From: VRUE01 sp963730315
GTDB lineage: Bacteria > Actinomycetota > Thermoleophilia > Solirubrobacterales > 70-9
Direction of reading: 5' to 3'
NCBI GenBank assembly: GCA_963730315.1
Contig: CAVSRD010000020.1
Span: forward strand, 1-37,357
Length of the DNA stretch: 37,357 bases
The notes below the pieces were generated by a model. It searched no databases. It had not been told where the DNA came from and worked only from the letters and a program-made list of their open reading frames with translations. Shown here piece by piece: positions 31,140-37,357 of the stretch. The position numbers and the translations under genes were made by a program. Each line of letters begins with the position of its first letter. The stretch's first letter is position 1.

Positions 31140-32282
31140 GTGACCGTTCTCGACTGGGCGATCGTCGCATTCACGCTCGCGCTGGCCCTCTGGGGCTACC
31201 GGCAGGGCTTGATCGTCGGCGTCCTCACCCTGCTCGGCTTCGGCGCTGGAGCGCTCGCCGGCAGCCGGGTCGGGCCGCTGCTGCTCAGCGAAGGGTCGGA
31301 ATCGCCCTACGCGCCGCTGTTCGCGGCGCTCGGCGCGCTGGTGGTCGGAGCGCTGGTCGCGGTGACCTTCGAGAGCCTGGCGCTGGGTCTGCGGGCGCGG
31401 CTGATCCGCGGCCGGGCGCTGCACTTCGCAGACGGGGCCGGCGGCGCCGCGCTGATCGCCGCGGTCTCGCTCGGCATCGCCTGGGTGTTCGGTGCCGTCG
31501 CCCTGCACGCACCGAGCACCGTCCAGCTGCGCGCCGACGTGCAGCGCTCGCTGATCCTGCGCGGCCTCAACGACGTCCTGCCGCCGTCCGGGCCGATCCT
31601 CAACGCGCTCAACCGAGTCGACCCGGCGCCCTCGATCGCCGCTCCGACGACGCCCGTCGCCCGGCCCGAAGCTGCGATCGCCTCCGACCCCGACGTGCGG
31701 CGGGCGGGTCGCTCCGTGGTCAGGGTTCTGGGCACCGCCTGCGGCCTCGGCGTCGAGGGCTCGGGCTGGGTCGCAGCCCCCGGAACCGTGGCCACCAACG
31801 CCCACGTCGTCGCCGGCGAGGACGACACGACCGTGACCACCCTGGACGGCGGCTCGCTGGAAGCGACCCCGGTCTACTACGACCCGATCAACGACCTGGC
31901 GCTGCTACGCGTCGGCACCCAGCTCCCAACCCTGCCGTTCGCCCCCGACCCGCAGCGCGGCACCAGCGGCGCGGTGCTCGGCTATCCGGAGAACGGCCCC
32001 TACGCGGTCGCCCCGGCCCGCATGGGCGACACCCGCTCGGTGGTCAGCGAGGACTCCTACGGCGCCGGCCCGATCCGCCGCACGATCGCCTTCCTGCGAG
32101 GCACGGTTCGCAGCGGCAACTCCGGCGGCCCCCTGGTCGACTCCCGGGGCCGCGTCATGGGCACCGTCTTCGCCGCAACCACCTCCGGCCCATTGGGCGG
32201 CTTCGCCGTCCCCAACGAGGTCATCCGCTCAGCTTTGAGCAAGGCTACGTCGCCGGTCGATACCGGACCCTGCACCGGCTGA
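31140..32282 (+). CDS. MarP-like membrane-anchored serine protease (CvpA-type N-terminus, trypsin-like domain)
   Basis: A 380-residue protein. Residues 5 to about 125 hold four membrane helices with the CvpA-type start VLDWAIVAFTLALALWGYRQG. A chymotrypsin-like domain facing outside follows. The triad is H222 (TNAHVVAG), D252 (NDLALLRV) and S328 (SGNSGGPLVDSRG). Two Cys flank the domain, as in M. tuberculosis MarP, a protease for acid resistance and wall homeostasis; one is in GTACGLGVEGSG and one at the end, TGPCTG. The GTG at 31140 gives the expected length. It is divergent from hxlR-like and followed by a PBP gene, which supports a role in the cell envelope. Confidence 0.9.
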   Translation: MTVLDWAIVAFTLALALWGYRQGLIVGVLTLLGFGAGALAGSRVGPLLLSEGSESPYAPLFAALGALVVGALVAVTFESLALGLRARLIRGRALHFADGAGGAALIAAVSLGIAWVFGAVALHAPSTVQLRADVQRSLILRGLNDVLPPSGPILNALNRVDPAPSIAAPTTPVARPEAAIASDPDVRRAGRSVVRVLGTACGLGVEGSGWVAAPGTVATNAHVVAGEDDTTVTTLDGGSLEATPVYYDPINDLALLRVGTQLPTLPFAPDPQRGTSGAVLGYPENGPYAVAPARMGDTRSVVSEDSYGAGPIRRTIAFLRGTVRSGNSGGPLVDSRGRVMGTVFAATTSGPLGGFAVPNEVIRSALSKATSPVDTGPCTG

Positions 32283-32320
32283 AAATGGGTGGGCTGCGGG
32301 TTATGCCCTGCGCGGCTTGT

Positions 32321-32372
32321 ACTTTTTCGGCAATCCAATCGCGGTAGACCGAACACGGAGCACCGAAAAAGT
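32321..32372. repeat. Inverted repeat with 10-bp perfect arms in the leader of the PBP gene
   Basis: ACTTTTTCGG at 32321-32330 is matched exactly by CCGAAAAAGT at 32363-32372 with a 32-nt spacer. The A/T-rich arms stand out in this GC-rich window. The right arm ends 13 nt before the GTG at 32386, so it could be an operator or an mRNA hairpin controlling the PBP, or the terminator of the protease gene (stop at 32282). Confidence 0.55.
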
Positions 32373-32385
32373 TGAGCGAAGGGTA

Positions 32386-34131
32386 GTGCCCCAACCCACC
32401 CCCCAGCGGCTTACCGCGGTGCAGCGTCGCCGCCGTCTCGTCACCCGCGCGATCCCCCTCGCGATCATCGCGATCGTCTCCTTCGCGCTCGGCGCCTCCG
32501 CCGGGGCGCCGGGCTCGCCGGAGAAGGATGCGGCCGAACGCTTCGCCAAAGCCTGGGCCCATGGCGATCTGGCCGCGATGTACAGGGAGCTGAACGCCGA
32601 CTCGCAGCGCTCGATCGGCCAGAAGAAGTTCGCCGCCGCGTACCGCGAAGCAGCGAAGGTGGCGACGCTGCGGACGCTCTCCGCCGGCCCGCCGGGCGAC
32701 GCCGTCGAGGCGAGCGGGCGCACCGTCGTCCCGGTCCCGATCGAAGCCGGCACGGTCGCCTTCGGCAGGGTGAGCGCCGACCTCGATCTGCCCTATGCCG
32801 ACGGCGGCGTCGCCTGGGACCCGAGCCTCGTCTTCCCCGGCCTCGAACCGGGCGAACACCTGGAGAACCGGATCGACCTCGCCCCGCGGGCGCCGATACT
32901 CGCCAGCGACGGCACCCCGCTGGCCGAGGGCCCCGCAGACGCCCGCGAACACCCGCTGGGCAGCGCCGCGATCGACGTGACCGGCGAAGTCGGCCTGGCG
33001 AGCGAAGACGAAGAGGTCGCCCTCGCCCGCCGCGGCTTCCCACCGGAAACTCCGGTCGGGATCAGCGGCATCGAGCAAGCGTTCAACGTGAGGCTGGCGG
33101 GCCGGCCCGGCGGCTCGCTCCTCGCGGTGACCGGCAAGGGCGGCTCGACACGGATCATCTCCCAGTCCAAACCGCGTGCCGGCGCCCCGGTGAAAACGAC
33201 GATCGACCCCAGCCTCCAGCAGGTGGCGGTGTCCGGCCTGGCCGGGAGGGCCGGCGGAGTGGCGGTGCTCGACGCTCGCAGCGGCGACATCCGGGCGCTT
33301 GCCGGGCAGGCCTTCTCGGCGCCGCAGCCGCCCGGCTCGACCTTCAAGATGGTCACCACCACCGCCGCCCTCAAGAAGGGCGTCGTCTCGCTCGACGACG
33401 AATTCGAACTCACCGACGGAGTCAACGTCGGTGGCCGGTTCATCAGCAACGCGAACGGCGAGGTCTGCGGTGGCACCTTCCGCGAAGCCTTCGCCGAGTC
33501 GTGCAACGCCGACTTCGCCCCGCTCGGGCCGAAGATCGGCAACGACGACCTCGTCGCGACCGCCGAACGGTTCGGGTTCAACTCGCCGCCGGCGATCTAC
33601 GCGTCGCAGACCGTCGAACGGGTCGACCCTCCCGCCTCGTCGATTCCGACCGAGATCGGCGACGAACTTGACCTCGGGGTCAGCGCGATCGGCCAGGGCG
33701 AAGTCCTCGCCACCCCGTTGCAGATGGCCATGATCGCGCAGACGATCGGCAACGGCGGCGTTCGCGAGCCGACTTCGCTGGTCGTCAACCGCAAGCTGCG
33801 GCCCGAGCTGAAGCCGGTGCGGGTGATGTCGAAGAAGATCGCGGGCGAGCTGACCGAACTGATGATCGGGGTGGTCACCGGCGGCACCGGCTACGCGGCG
33901 GCGATTCCGCAAGCCCAGGTGGCGGGCAAGACCGGCACCGCCGAGCTGGGGCCAAAGCCCGGCACCGAAGGCGAAGAAGAACCCGAACAGATCAAGGACG
34001 CCTGGTTCGCCGCCTTCGCCCCGGCCGAAAACGCTCGCCTCGCGGTCGGCGTGCTGCTCATCGAAGCCGAAGCCGCGGGCGGCGAAGTCGCCGCCCCGGT
34101 AGCCGGCCAGGTGCTCTCGGCCGGCCTCTAG
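32386..34131 (+). CDS. Class B penicillin-binding protein (transpeptidase)
   Basis: A peptidoglycan transpeptidase of about 581 residues. A short cytoplasmic start and one helix (IPLAIIAIVSFALGASAG) anchor it. Next is an NTF2-like (MecA-N-type) domain, KDAAERFAKAWAHGDLAAMYREL, then a dimerisation region and the transpeptidase domain. Active-site motifs are S318-T-F-K321 (PGSTFKMVT), S372-C-N374 (ESCNADFA) and K515-T-G (AGKTGTAEL). This resembles actinobacterial PbpA/PBP2-type enzymes for elongation or septation. The start is uncertain: GTG 32386 is used, and a TTG at 32317 would add 23 residues across the inverted repeat. The stop overlaps the convergent lipoprotein stop in a shared CTAG. Confidence 0.9.
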   Translation: MPQPTPQRLTAVQRRRRLVTRAIPLAIIAIVSFALGASAGAPGSPEKDAAERFAKAWAHGDLAAMYRELNADSQRSIGQKKFAAAYREAAKVATLRTLSAGPPGDAVEASGRTVVPVPIEAGTVAFGRVSADLDLPYADGGVAWDPSLVFPGLEPGEHLENRIDLAPRAPILASDGTPLAEGPADAREHPLGSAAIDVTGEVGLASEDEEVALARRGFPPETPVGISGIEQAFNVRLAGRPGGSLLAVTGKGGSTRIISQSKPRAGAPVKTTIDPSLQQVAVSGLAGRAGGVAVLDARSGDIRALAGQAFSAPQPPGSTFKMVTTTAALKKGVVSLDDEFELTDGVNVGGRFISNANGEVCGGTFREAFAESCNADFAPLGPKIGNDDLVATAERFGFNSPPAIYASQTVERVDPPASSIPTEIGDELDLGVSAIGQGEVLATPLQMAMIAQTIGNGGVREPTSLVVNRKLRPELKPVRVMSKKIAGELTELMIGVVTGGTGYAAAIPQAQVAGKTGTAELGPKPGTEGEEEPEQIKDAWFAAFAPAENARLAVGVLLIEAEAAGGEVAAPVAGQVLSAGL

Positions 34132-34679
34132 AGGTCGAGCGTGACCGTCGCCGGGCCTTCGGGTCCCGGGATCGAGAGGAGCAGCGGCCGATTCTCCGAA
34201 GCGGAGGCGGGCAGGCGGAAGAGGACCAGCGAGCCCTCGATCGGGCCCTGCTGGGGTGTCGAGTCGAGCACCGGCACCTGTTCCTGCGGTTCGACTTCGC
34301 CGCCGAAGGGCAGCGCGTAGAGGCTCTTGCTGGGGATCGCCCGGAAGACCGTGTTGTCGGCGTCGGTGACGGTCAGCGAGGCGGGCAGCGCGTGCGGCGA
34401 TTCGTCCTTGTTCTGGACTTCGAGGAAGACGCCGAAGTAGGCGGAGCCGGGAGGCGCCGGCGGCTGGCCGACCAGGTAGGCGGAGTCCTCGTTGTCGTTG
34501 GGGTTGAGGAAGCGCGAGAAGACGACGTTGTACTGGAGCTCGCCGAGCTTCACCGGCTCGCCCTCGGCCACTTCCTTGGAGTCGCTCGACCAGCCGCAGG
34601 CCGAAAGCGCGATCGCAACGGCGGCGAGCGCCAGGGCGGCGAGCAGCGGCAGGGCGGAGTCGGATCGGCGGCGGGTCAT
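34128..34679 (-). CDS. DUF4352-like lipoprotein
   Basis: A 183-residue exported lipoprotein: basic MTRRRSDS, hydrophobic core, lipobox LSAC, then a single globular beta domain. Segments GELQYNVVFSRFLNPND, YFGVFLEVQNKDESPHALP and DNTVFRAIPSKSLYAL fit the immunoglobulin-like DUF4352 pattern (N.S...f.v...v.N). Function is not known; such domains are extracellular and may sense or stabilise. TAAACT 10 nt upstream of the ATG is a possible -10 and overlaps the stop of the SRPBCC gene. Convergent with the PBP gene. Confidence 0.8.
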   Translation of the reverse strand: MTRRRSDSALPLLAALALAAVAIALSACGWSSDSKEVAEGEPVKLGELQYNVVFSRFLNPNDNEDSAYLVGQPPAPPGSAYFGVFLEVQNKDESPHALPASLTVTDADNTVFRAIPSKSLYALPFGGEVEPQEQVPVLDSTPQQGPIEGSLVLFRLPASASENRPLLLSIPGPEGPATVTLDL

Positions 34680-34692
34680 CGGCGGCGAGAGT

Positions 34693-35151
34693 TTATTGAG
34701 ACTCGAGCTGGTCGCGCAGCCTGCGCAGCGCCGTGCGCCACTTACGCTTCAGTCGGATCGACGCTCCCGAGAGCCTCTCCAGCGCCCTGTCCGGGGGATT
34801 GGAAGGCTCGGTCCAGTAGACGACGCGGACCCTGGTCAGCGAGCCACCGCCTCCCGACAGCTCCCAGACCGTGGTCGCCGGGATCCCGTTGGCGCGGCCG
34901 CCACGGCCCCGCTCGACGATCCTGTGCGGCTTGTCCAGCTCGACGATCGCGGTGTCCATCCAAGACGAACCGGGCGGCAGCTCGAGGCGGAAGCGGGCGC
35001 CGGCGCCGATTCCGCTGGACTCGAGCCGGGTGAGGTGGAAGCCGGCGAGGAAATGGTCGGTGAAGGAGGGCCGGCGGGCGAGGTCGCCGAGCGCCGCGAA
35101 GACGCGCTCGCGCGGGGCGTCGATCTCGAGTTCGGCGCTGACTGGACCCAT
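34693..35151 (-). CDS. SRPBCC/polyketide-cyclase-like protein
   Basis: A 152-residue START-like fold protein that could bind a hydrophobic ligand. It begins VSAELEIDAPRERVFAALGDLARRPSFTDH, the typical first strand and helix of the SRPBCC superfamily, with later RFRLELPPGSSWMDTAIVELDKPHRIVERG and TTVWELSGGGGSLTRVRVVYW. The end is a basic helix (SIRLKRKWRTALRRLRDQLES), common in this family. The ATG at 35151 gives a normal length. It precedes the lipoprotein gene by 13 bp on the same strand and is divergent from the FHA gene. Confidence 0.85.
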   Translation of the reverse strand: MGPVSAELEIDAPRERVFAALGDLARRPSFTDHFLAGFHLTRLESSGIGAGARFRLELPPGSSWMDTAIVELDKPHRIVERGRGGRANGIPATTVWELSGGGGSLTRVRVVYWTEPSNPPDRALERLSGASIRLKRKWRTALRRLRDQLESQ

Positions 35152-35247
35152 CGGCGGCGCGATTCTATGGGGGCGGGCCGTCGGCAGAGCGCCCATACGG
35201 GCGTCCAGTTCCGGCGTTTCAGCGCGAGGGTTGCGGGAAAATCCCGA

Positions 35248-35276
35248 TGGCACGACTTTGCGAGGAACGATACGAT
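35248..35276 (+). promoter_or_regulatory. Promoter candidate for the zinc-ribbon/FHA gene
   Basis: TGGCAC (35248-35253), a 17-nt spacer, and TACGAT (35271-35276). Transcription would begin near 35283, about 15 nt before the Shine-Dalgarno AAGGAGG. Confidence 0.4.
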
Positions 35277-35310
35277 TCCCCCCGCGGAGGGCGCCGGAAG
35301 GAGGAGAGCC

Positions 35311-35886
35311 ATCCCAGCCAGTCTCACCCCCAGCAGCCCAGCATCACCCAGTTACACCACCGGGACCGTTCCCGGCCCAGGAACGTACTTTTGCCTCGAC
35401 TGCGGATCGCAGCTCTCGCTCCGCGAGGACGACCGTCTGCCCCAGTGCCCGCGCTGCGACGGCACGATCTTCCGGCTCGACTCGATCTTCGAGCCGATGC
35501 AGGAGCACGGCGGGACCACGGCCGAGTTCGCGGTGCCCGCCAAGCGGACCGCACCCGGCTGGCTGGAAGAGGTCCGGGCCCAGCTCGACCCCGGCAGCCG
35601 CCGCCTCGCCTGCCGCGAGGACGACGGTGGGGTGCGGGTCTTCGCGGTGCAGCGCGGTTGGACGCGGATCGGCCGCAGCGGCGCCGCCGACATCCGCCTC
35701 GACCACCCGAGCGTCTCGCGCCGCCACGCGCTGATCGTCTCCGAACCGGACGAGTCGCTGCGCGTCCTCGACGACCGCAGCCTCAACGGCGTCTTCGTCA
35801 ACGGCGACATCGTCGAGTGGGGCAAGCTCTCCGACGGCGACGAGCTGACGATCGGCCGCTACCACCTGTTCGTGCTCGAGATCTGA
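35311..35886 (+). CDS. Zinc-ribbon and FHA-domain protein with apparent AUC start
   Basis: About 191 residues. A zinc ribbon (TYFCLDCGSQLSL, then PQCPRCDGTIFRL; CxxC...CxxC) is followed by a C-terminal FHA domain that would bind phosphothreonine peptides: TRIGRSGAADIRLDHPSVSRRHALI, then DRSLNGVFVNGDIVEWGKLSDGDEL. FHA residues G-R-S, S-x-x-H and N-G are present. The start is odd. AAGGAGG at 35298-35304 is followed after 6 nt by ATC in frame, and there is no ATG, GTG or TTG between the promoter and the zinc ribbon. The only upstream option is an ATG at 35166, whose product would start with a long low-complexity segment that overlaps the divergent promoter. I therefore list 35311 as the likely start. 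Confidence 0.8.
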   Translation: MPASLTPSSPASPSYTTGTVPGPGTYFCLDCGSQLSLREDDRLPQCPRCDGTIFRLDSIFEPMQEHGGTTAEFAVPAKRTAPGWLEEVRAQLDPGSRRLACREDDGGVRVFAVQRGWTRIGRSGAADIRLDHPSVSRRHALIVSEPDESLRVLDDRSLNGVFVNGDIVEWGKLSDGDELTIGRYHLFVLEI

Positions 35887-35916
35887 GCGCCCGCCGGTTC
35901 CGGCCACCGGCCCTCG

Positions 35917-35922
35917 TAGCAT
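35917..35922 (+). promoter_or_regulatory. Leaderless -10 box of the coiled-coil gene
   Basis: TAGCAT lies 7 nt before the GTG at 35930. It overlaps the alternative ATG at 35921, which favours the GTG as start. Confidence 0.45.
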
Positions 35923-35929
35923 GGGCTTC

Positions 35930-36322
35930 GTGAGCGCCGCCTACGATCCCGCCGCCGCAGCCGCGCAGGCCCGCGAGCGCCTGCACGAGGAGATAGAGCG
36001 CGTCCGCGTGGGGGTCGAGGCGATGCTCGACGAGCAGCAGGGCGATGACGCCGCCCTGCGCCGCGAGCTGGAGGCGATCCGCAAGGAGACCCGCCGCTAC
36101 GTCAAGAAGCGCGTCGGCAAGACCGAGAAGCGCCTTGGGAAGCAGATCCGCGAGATCGACGAGCGCACCAGCGCGCTGGAGCAGCGGATCGAGCAGGGGG
36201 AACAGGAGCGCAAGCACGCCGAGTGGCGCATCCACACCAACACCGAGGCGATGCTCGACGGCCTCCTACGCGAGGTCCGCGCGATCGCCGATCTCTTGAG
36301 CGGCTCCCCACCTACTCGGTAG
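35930..36322 (+). CDS. Coiled-coil protein of unknown function
   Basis: A 130-residue, highly charged helical protein. After SAAYDPAAAAAQ it consists almost wholly of heptad-like E/K/R-rich helix: ARERLHEEIERVRVGVEAML, ELEAIRKETRRYVKKRVGKT, IREIDERTSALEQRIEQGEQ and a last helix NTEAMLDGLLREVRAIADLL. Two to three coiled-coil segments joined by short breaks are likely. No catalytic motif, signal or membrane helix. An ATG at 35921 would add three residues. It follows the FHA gene by 43 bp and overlaps the 3' end of gltB by 11 bp, convergent. Confidence 0.7.
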   Translation: MSAAYDPAAAAAQARERLHEEIERVRVGVEAMLDEQQGDDAALRRELEAIRKETRRYVKKRVGKTEKRLGKQIREIDERTSALEQRIEQGEQERKHAEWRIHTNTEAMLDGLLREVRAIADLLSGSPPTR

Positions 36323-37357
36323 AGATGCTCGGGTCCGCCTGCACCCTGTGCGGCACGACCATGAGGAAGTTCGCGGCGGCATCCGAGGCGAGCGACCTGA
36401 TCCGGTCGGCCTCGCCGTCCTGACCGGTGGCGCGCAGCTCCTCGGCGTAGTGGCCGAGCAGCTCTTCCACATCCAGCCTGCCCTCCGAGTCGATCTCCTT
36501 CAGCTCCACTTTGGCCCCCTCGCCGAGCCGCCGTTCGATCGCCTCGCGGTCGATGCCGAAGGCCTCGTGGCGGACGTAGACGCGGCCGCCGGTCATCCCG
36601 GCGCAGGCCCAGGGCCCGAGGTCGCCGAGCACCACGGCGCGGCCCGAGGTCATGTACTCGAAAGCAAAGCCCTTGGCGTTGGCGCGATCGACGAGGCAGC
36701 CGCGGCTGTCGTCGAGCTCCTCCTCGGGCTCGCCGCCCAGCACCACATCGGCGCCGGAGAGGCGGATGCAGAAGCGCGAGTCGGCCGAGCCCTGGACGAA
36801 GAGGCGGCCGCGCTGGGCGCCGTAGGCGAACGACTTGCCGACCGAGCCGTTCAGCCGTTGGCCGTTGGCGCCCGTGCCCTTCAGCACCGCGATGGTGCCG
36901 CCCAGCATCGTCTTGCCGACACCGTCCTGGGCGCCGCCCTCTACCCGGATCGAGACGCCGTAGGAGTTGAAGGCGCCGAGGCCCTGGCCGGCAACCGAGC
37001 CGCCGTTGAACTCGAGGTCCGCGAGCACGTCCTCGCCAGCCTCCGGACCGTCGTCGAAGATGCGCGCGCGGGCGATCGCTCCGGCCAGCTCGGTGCCGAG
37101 CACCCGGTCGCCCGCGTCGGTGGCCCGCGGGAACTCGCTGCGCACCGCGTTACCCGAGCAGACCTCGCCGGCCAGGGCGCCGATCTGCGCCGAGGCGGCC
37201 TTGGCCTCCATGCGGATCGGGCGGGCGACGACGAGGCCCGCTTCGGCCCGCTCCTCGGCGATCTCCTCGGCGACCGGCAGGTCGAGCGGCTCGAGGTCGA
37301 GGAACTCCTCCAGCGGCGTGATCAGCGACGCCAGGTCGATCCGCTCCTGGTGGGAGA
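36312..37357 (-). CDS. gltB: Glutamate synthase large subunit, C-terminal part (5' end beyond window)
   Basis: The visible 348 codons are open to the window edge and end at the TAG at 36312, so the catalytic N-terminal part lies beyond 37357. The Gly-rich right-handed helix (GXGXG domain) of GOGAT is clear: FNGGSVAGQGLGAFN, VEGGAQDGVGKTMLGGTIAVLKG, GSVGKSFAYGAQRGRLFVQG, NAKGFAFEYMTSGRAVVLG and GMTGGRVYVRH. Complete GltB is about 1,500 residues and makes glutamate from glutamine and 2-oxoglutarate with the small subunit GltD. The MEAKAAS at 37211 is internal, as protein-like sequence (IDLASLITPLEEFLDLEPLD) continues upstream. Confidence 0.93.
   Translation of the reverse strand, partial: SHQERIDLASLITPLEEFLDLEPLDLPVAEEIAEERAEAGLVVARPIRMEAKAASAQIGALAGEVCSGNAVRSEFPRATDAGDRVLGTELAGAIARARIFDDGPEAGEDVLADLEFNGGSVAGQGLGAFNSYGVSIRVEGGAQDGVGKTMLGGTIAVLKGTGANGQRLNGSVGKSFAYGAQRGRLFVQGSADSRFCIRLSGADVVLGGEPEEELDDSRGCLVDRANAKGFAFEYMTSGRAVVLGDLGPWACAGMTGGRVYVRHEAFGIDREAIERRLGEGAKVELKEIDSEGRLDVEELLGHYAEELRATGQDGEADRIRSLASDAAANFLMVVPHRVQADPSISTE

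Noticed and set aside
32245..33912. Minus-strand open frame of about 555 codons
   Set aside because: Antisense shadow of the penicillin-binding protein, which has all three active-site motifs.

Overview
The window looks like chromosomal DNA of a high-GC Gram-positive bacterium. It most resembles Thermoleophilia/Solirubrobacterales (Actinomycetota). The grounds are very GC-rich codon use, frequent GTG starts, several start codons 6-8 nt behind a TANNNT -10 box (leaderless-type promoters), a WS/DGAT acyltransferase, and large secreted proteins of a style I associate with that order. No tRNA, rRNA, CRISPR array, insertion sequence or phage gene is visible. The taxonomic call is inference from family content, not from a marker gene.

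Layout. 1-2377 (minus): a TenA-like protein, a small membrane protein, a cupredoxin-like lipoprotein and a polytopic membrane protein cut by the window start. 2438-3257: a DipZ-like thioredoxin-fold protein with an apparent frameshift and no CxxC. 3288-7110: ispH (minus), then on the plus strand a WS/DGAT acyltransferase, a DMT/EamA-type membrane protein and FxsA. 7234-19150: an accessory-looking block. Two paralogous regulators, each with two TetR DNA-binding domains, stand at its edges. Between them are a lone TetR ligand-domain protein and three large secreted proteins on the minus strand, two of them recent paralogues, all ending in Lys/Arg-rich tails. Related operator-like sequences recur upstream of several of these genes. 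19193-22432: an NHL-propeller secreted protein, a MIP18/SufT-like protein, two proteins of unknown function and a HAD hydrolase. 22566-29158: a two-gene AddB/AddA-like helicase-nuclease operon. 29168-30728: xseB and xseA, convergent to it. 30738-34131: an HxlR regulator divergent from a MarP-like membrane serine protease and a class B penicillin-binding protein. 34128-37357: a lipoprotein, a SRPBCC protein, a zinc-ribbon/FHA protein, a coiled-coil protein and the C-terminal part of the glutamate synthase large subunit (gltB).

How the genes fit together. The DNA ends section pairs a recombinational exonuclease/helicase (AddAB-like) with exonuclease VII. The protease and PBP suggest an envelope section. 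The most unusual part is 7.1-19.2 kb: double-TetR regulators, a HTH-less TetR partner, repeated operator-like sites and basic-tailed secreted repeat proteins may form one regulated surface-protein module. That is inferred from arrangement and shared sites and no function is demonstrated. Other points of interest are a FHA protein whose Shine-Dalgarno site is followed by AUC rather than a standard start, and a C5-run frameshift in the thioredoxin-like gene.
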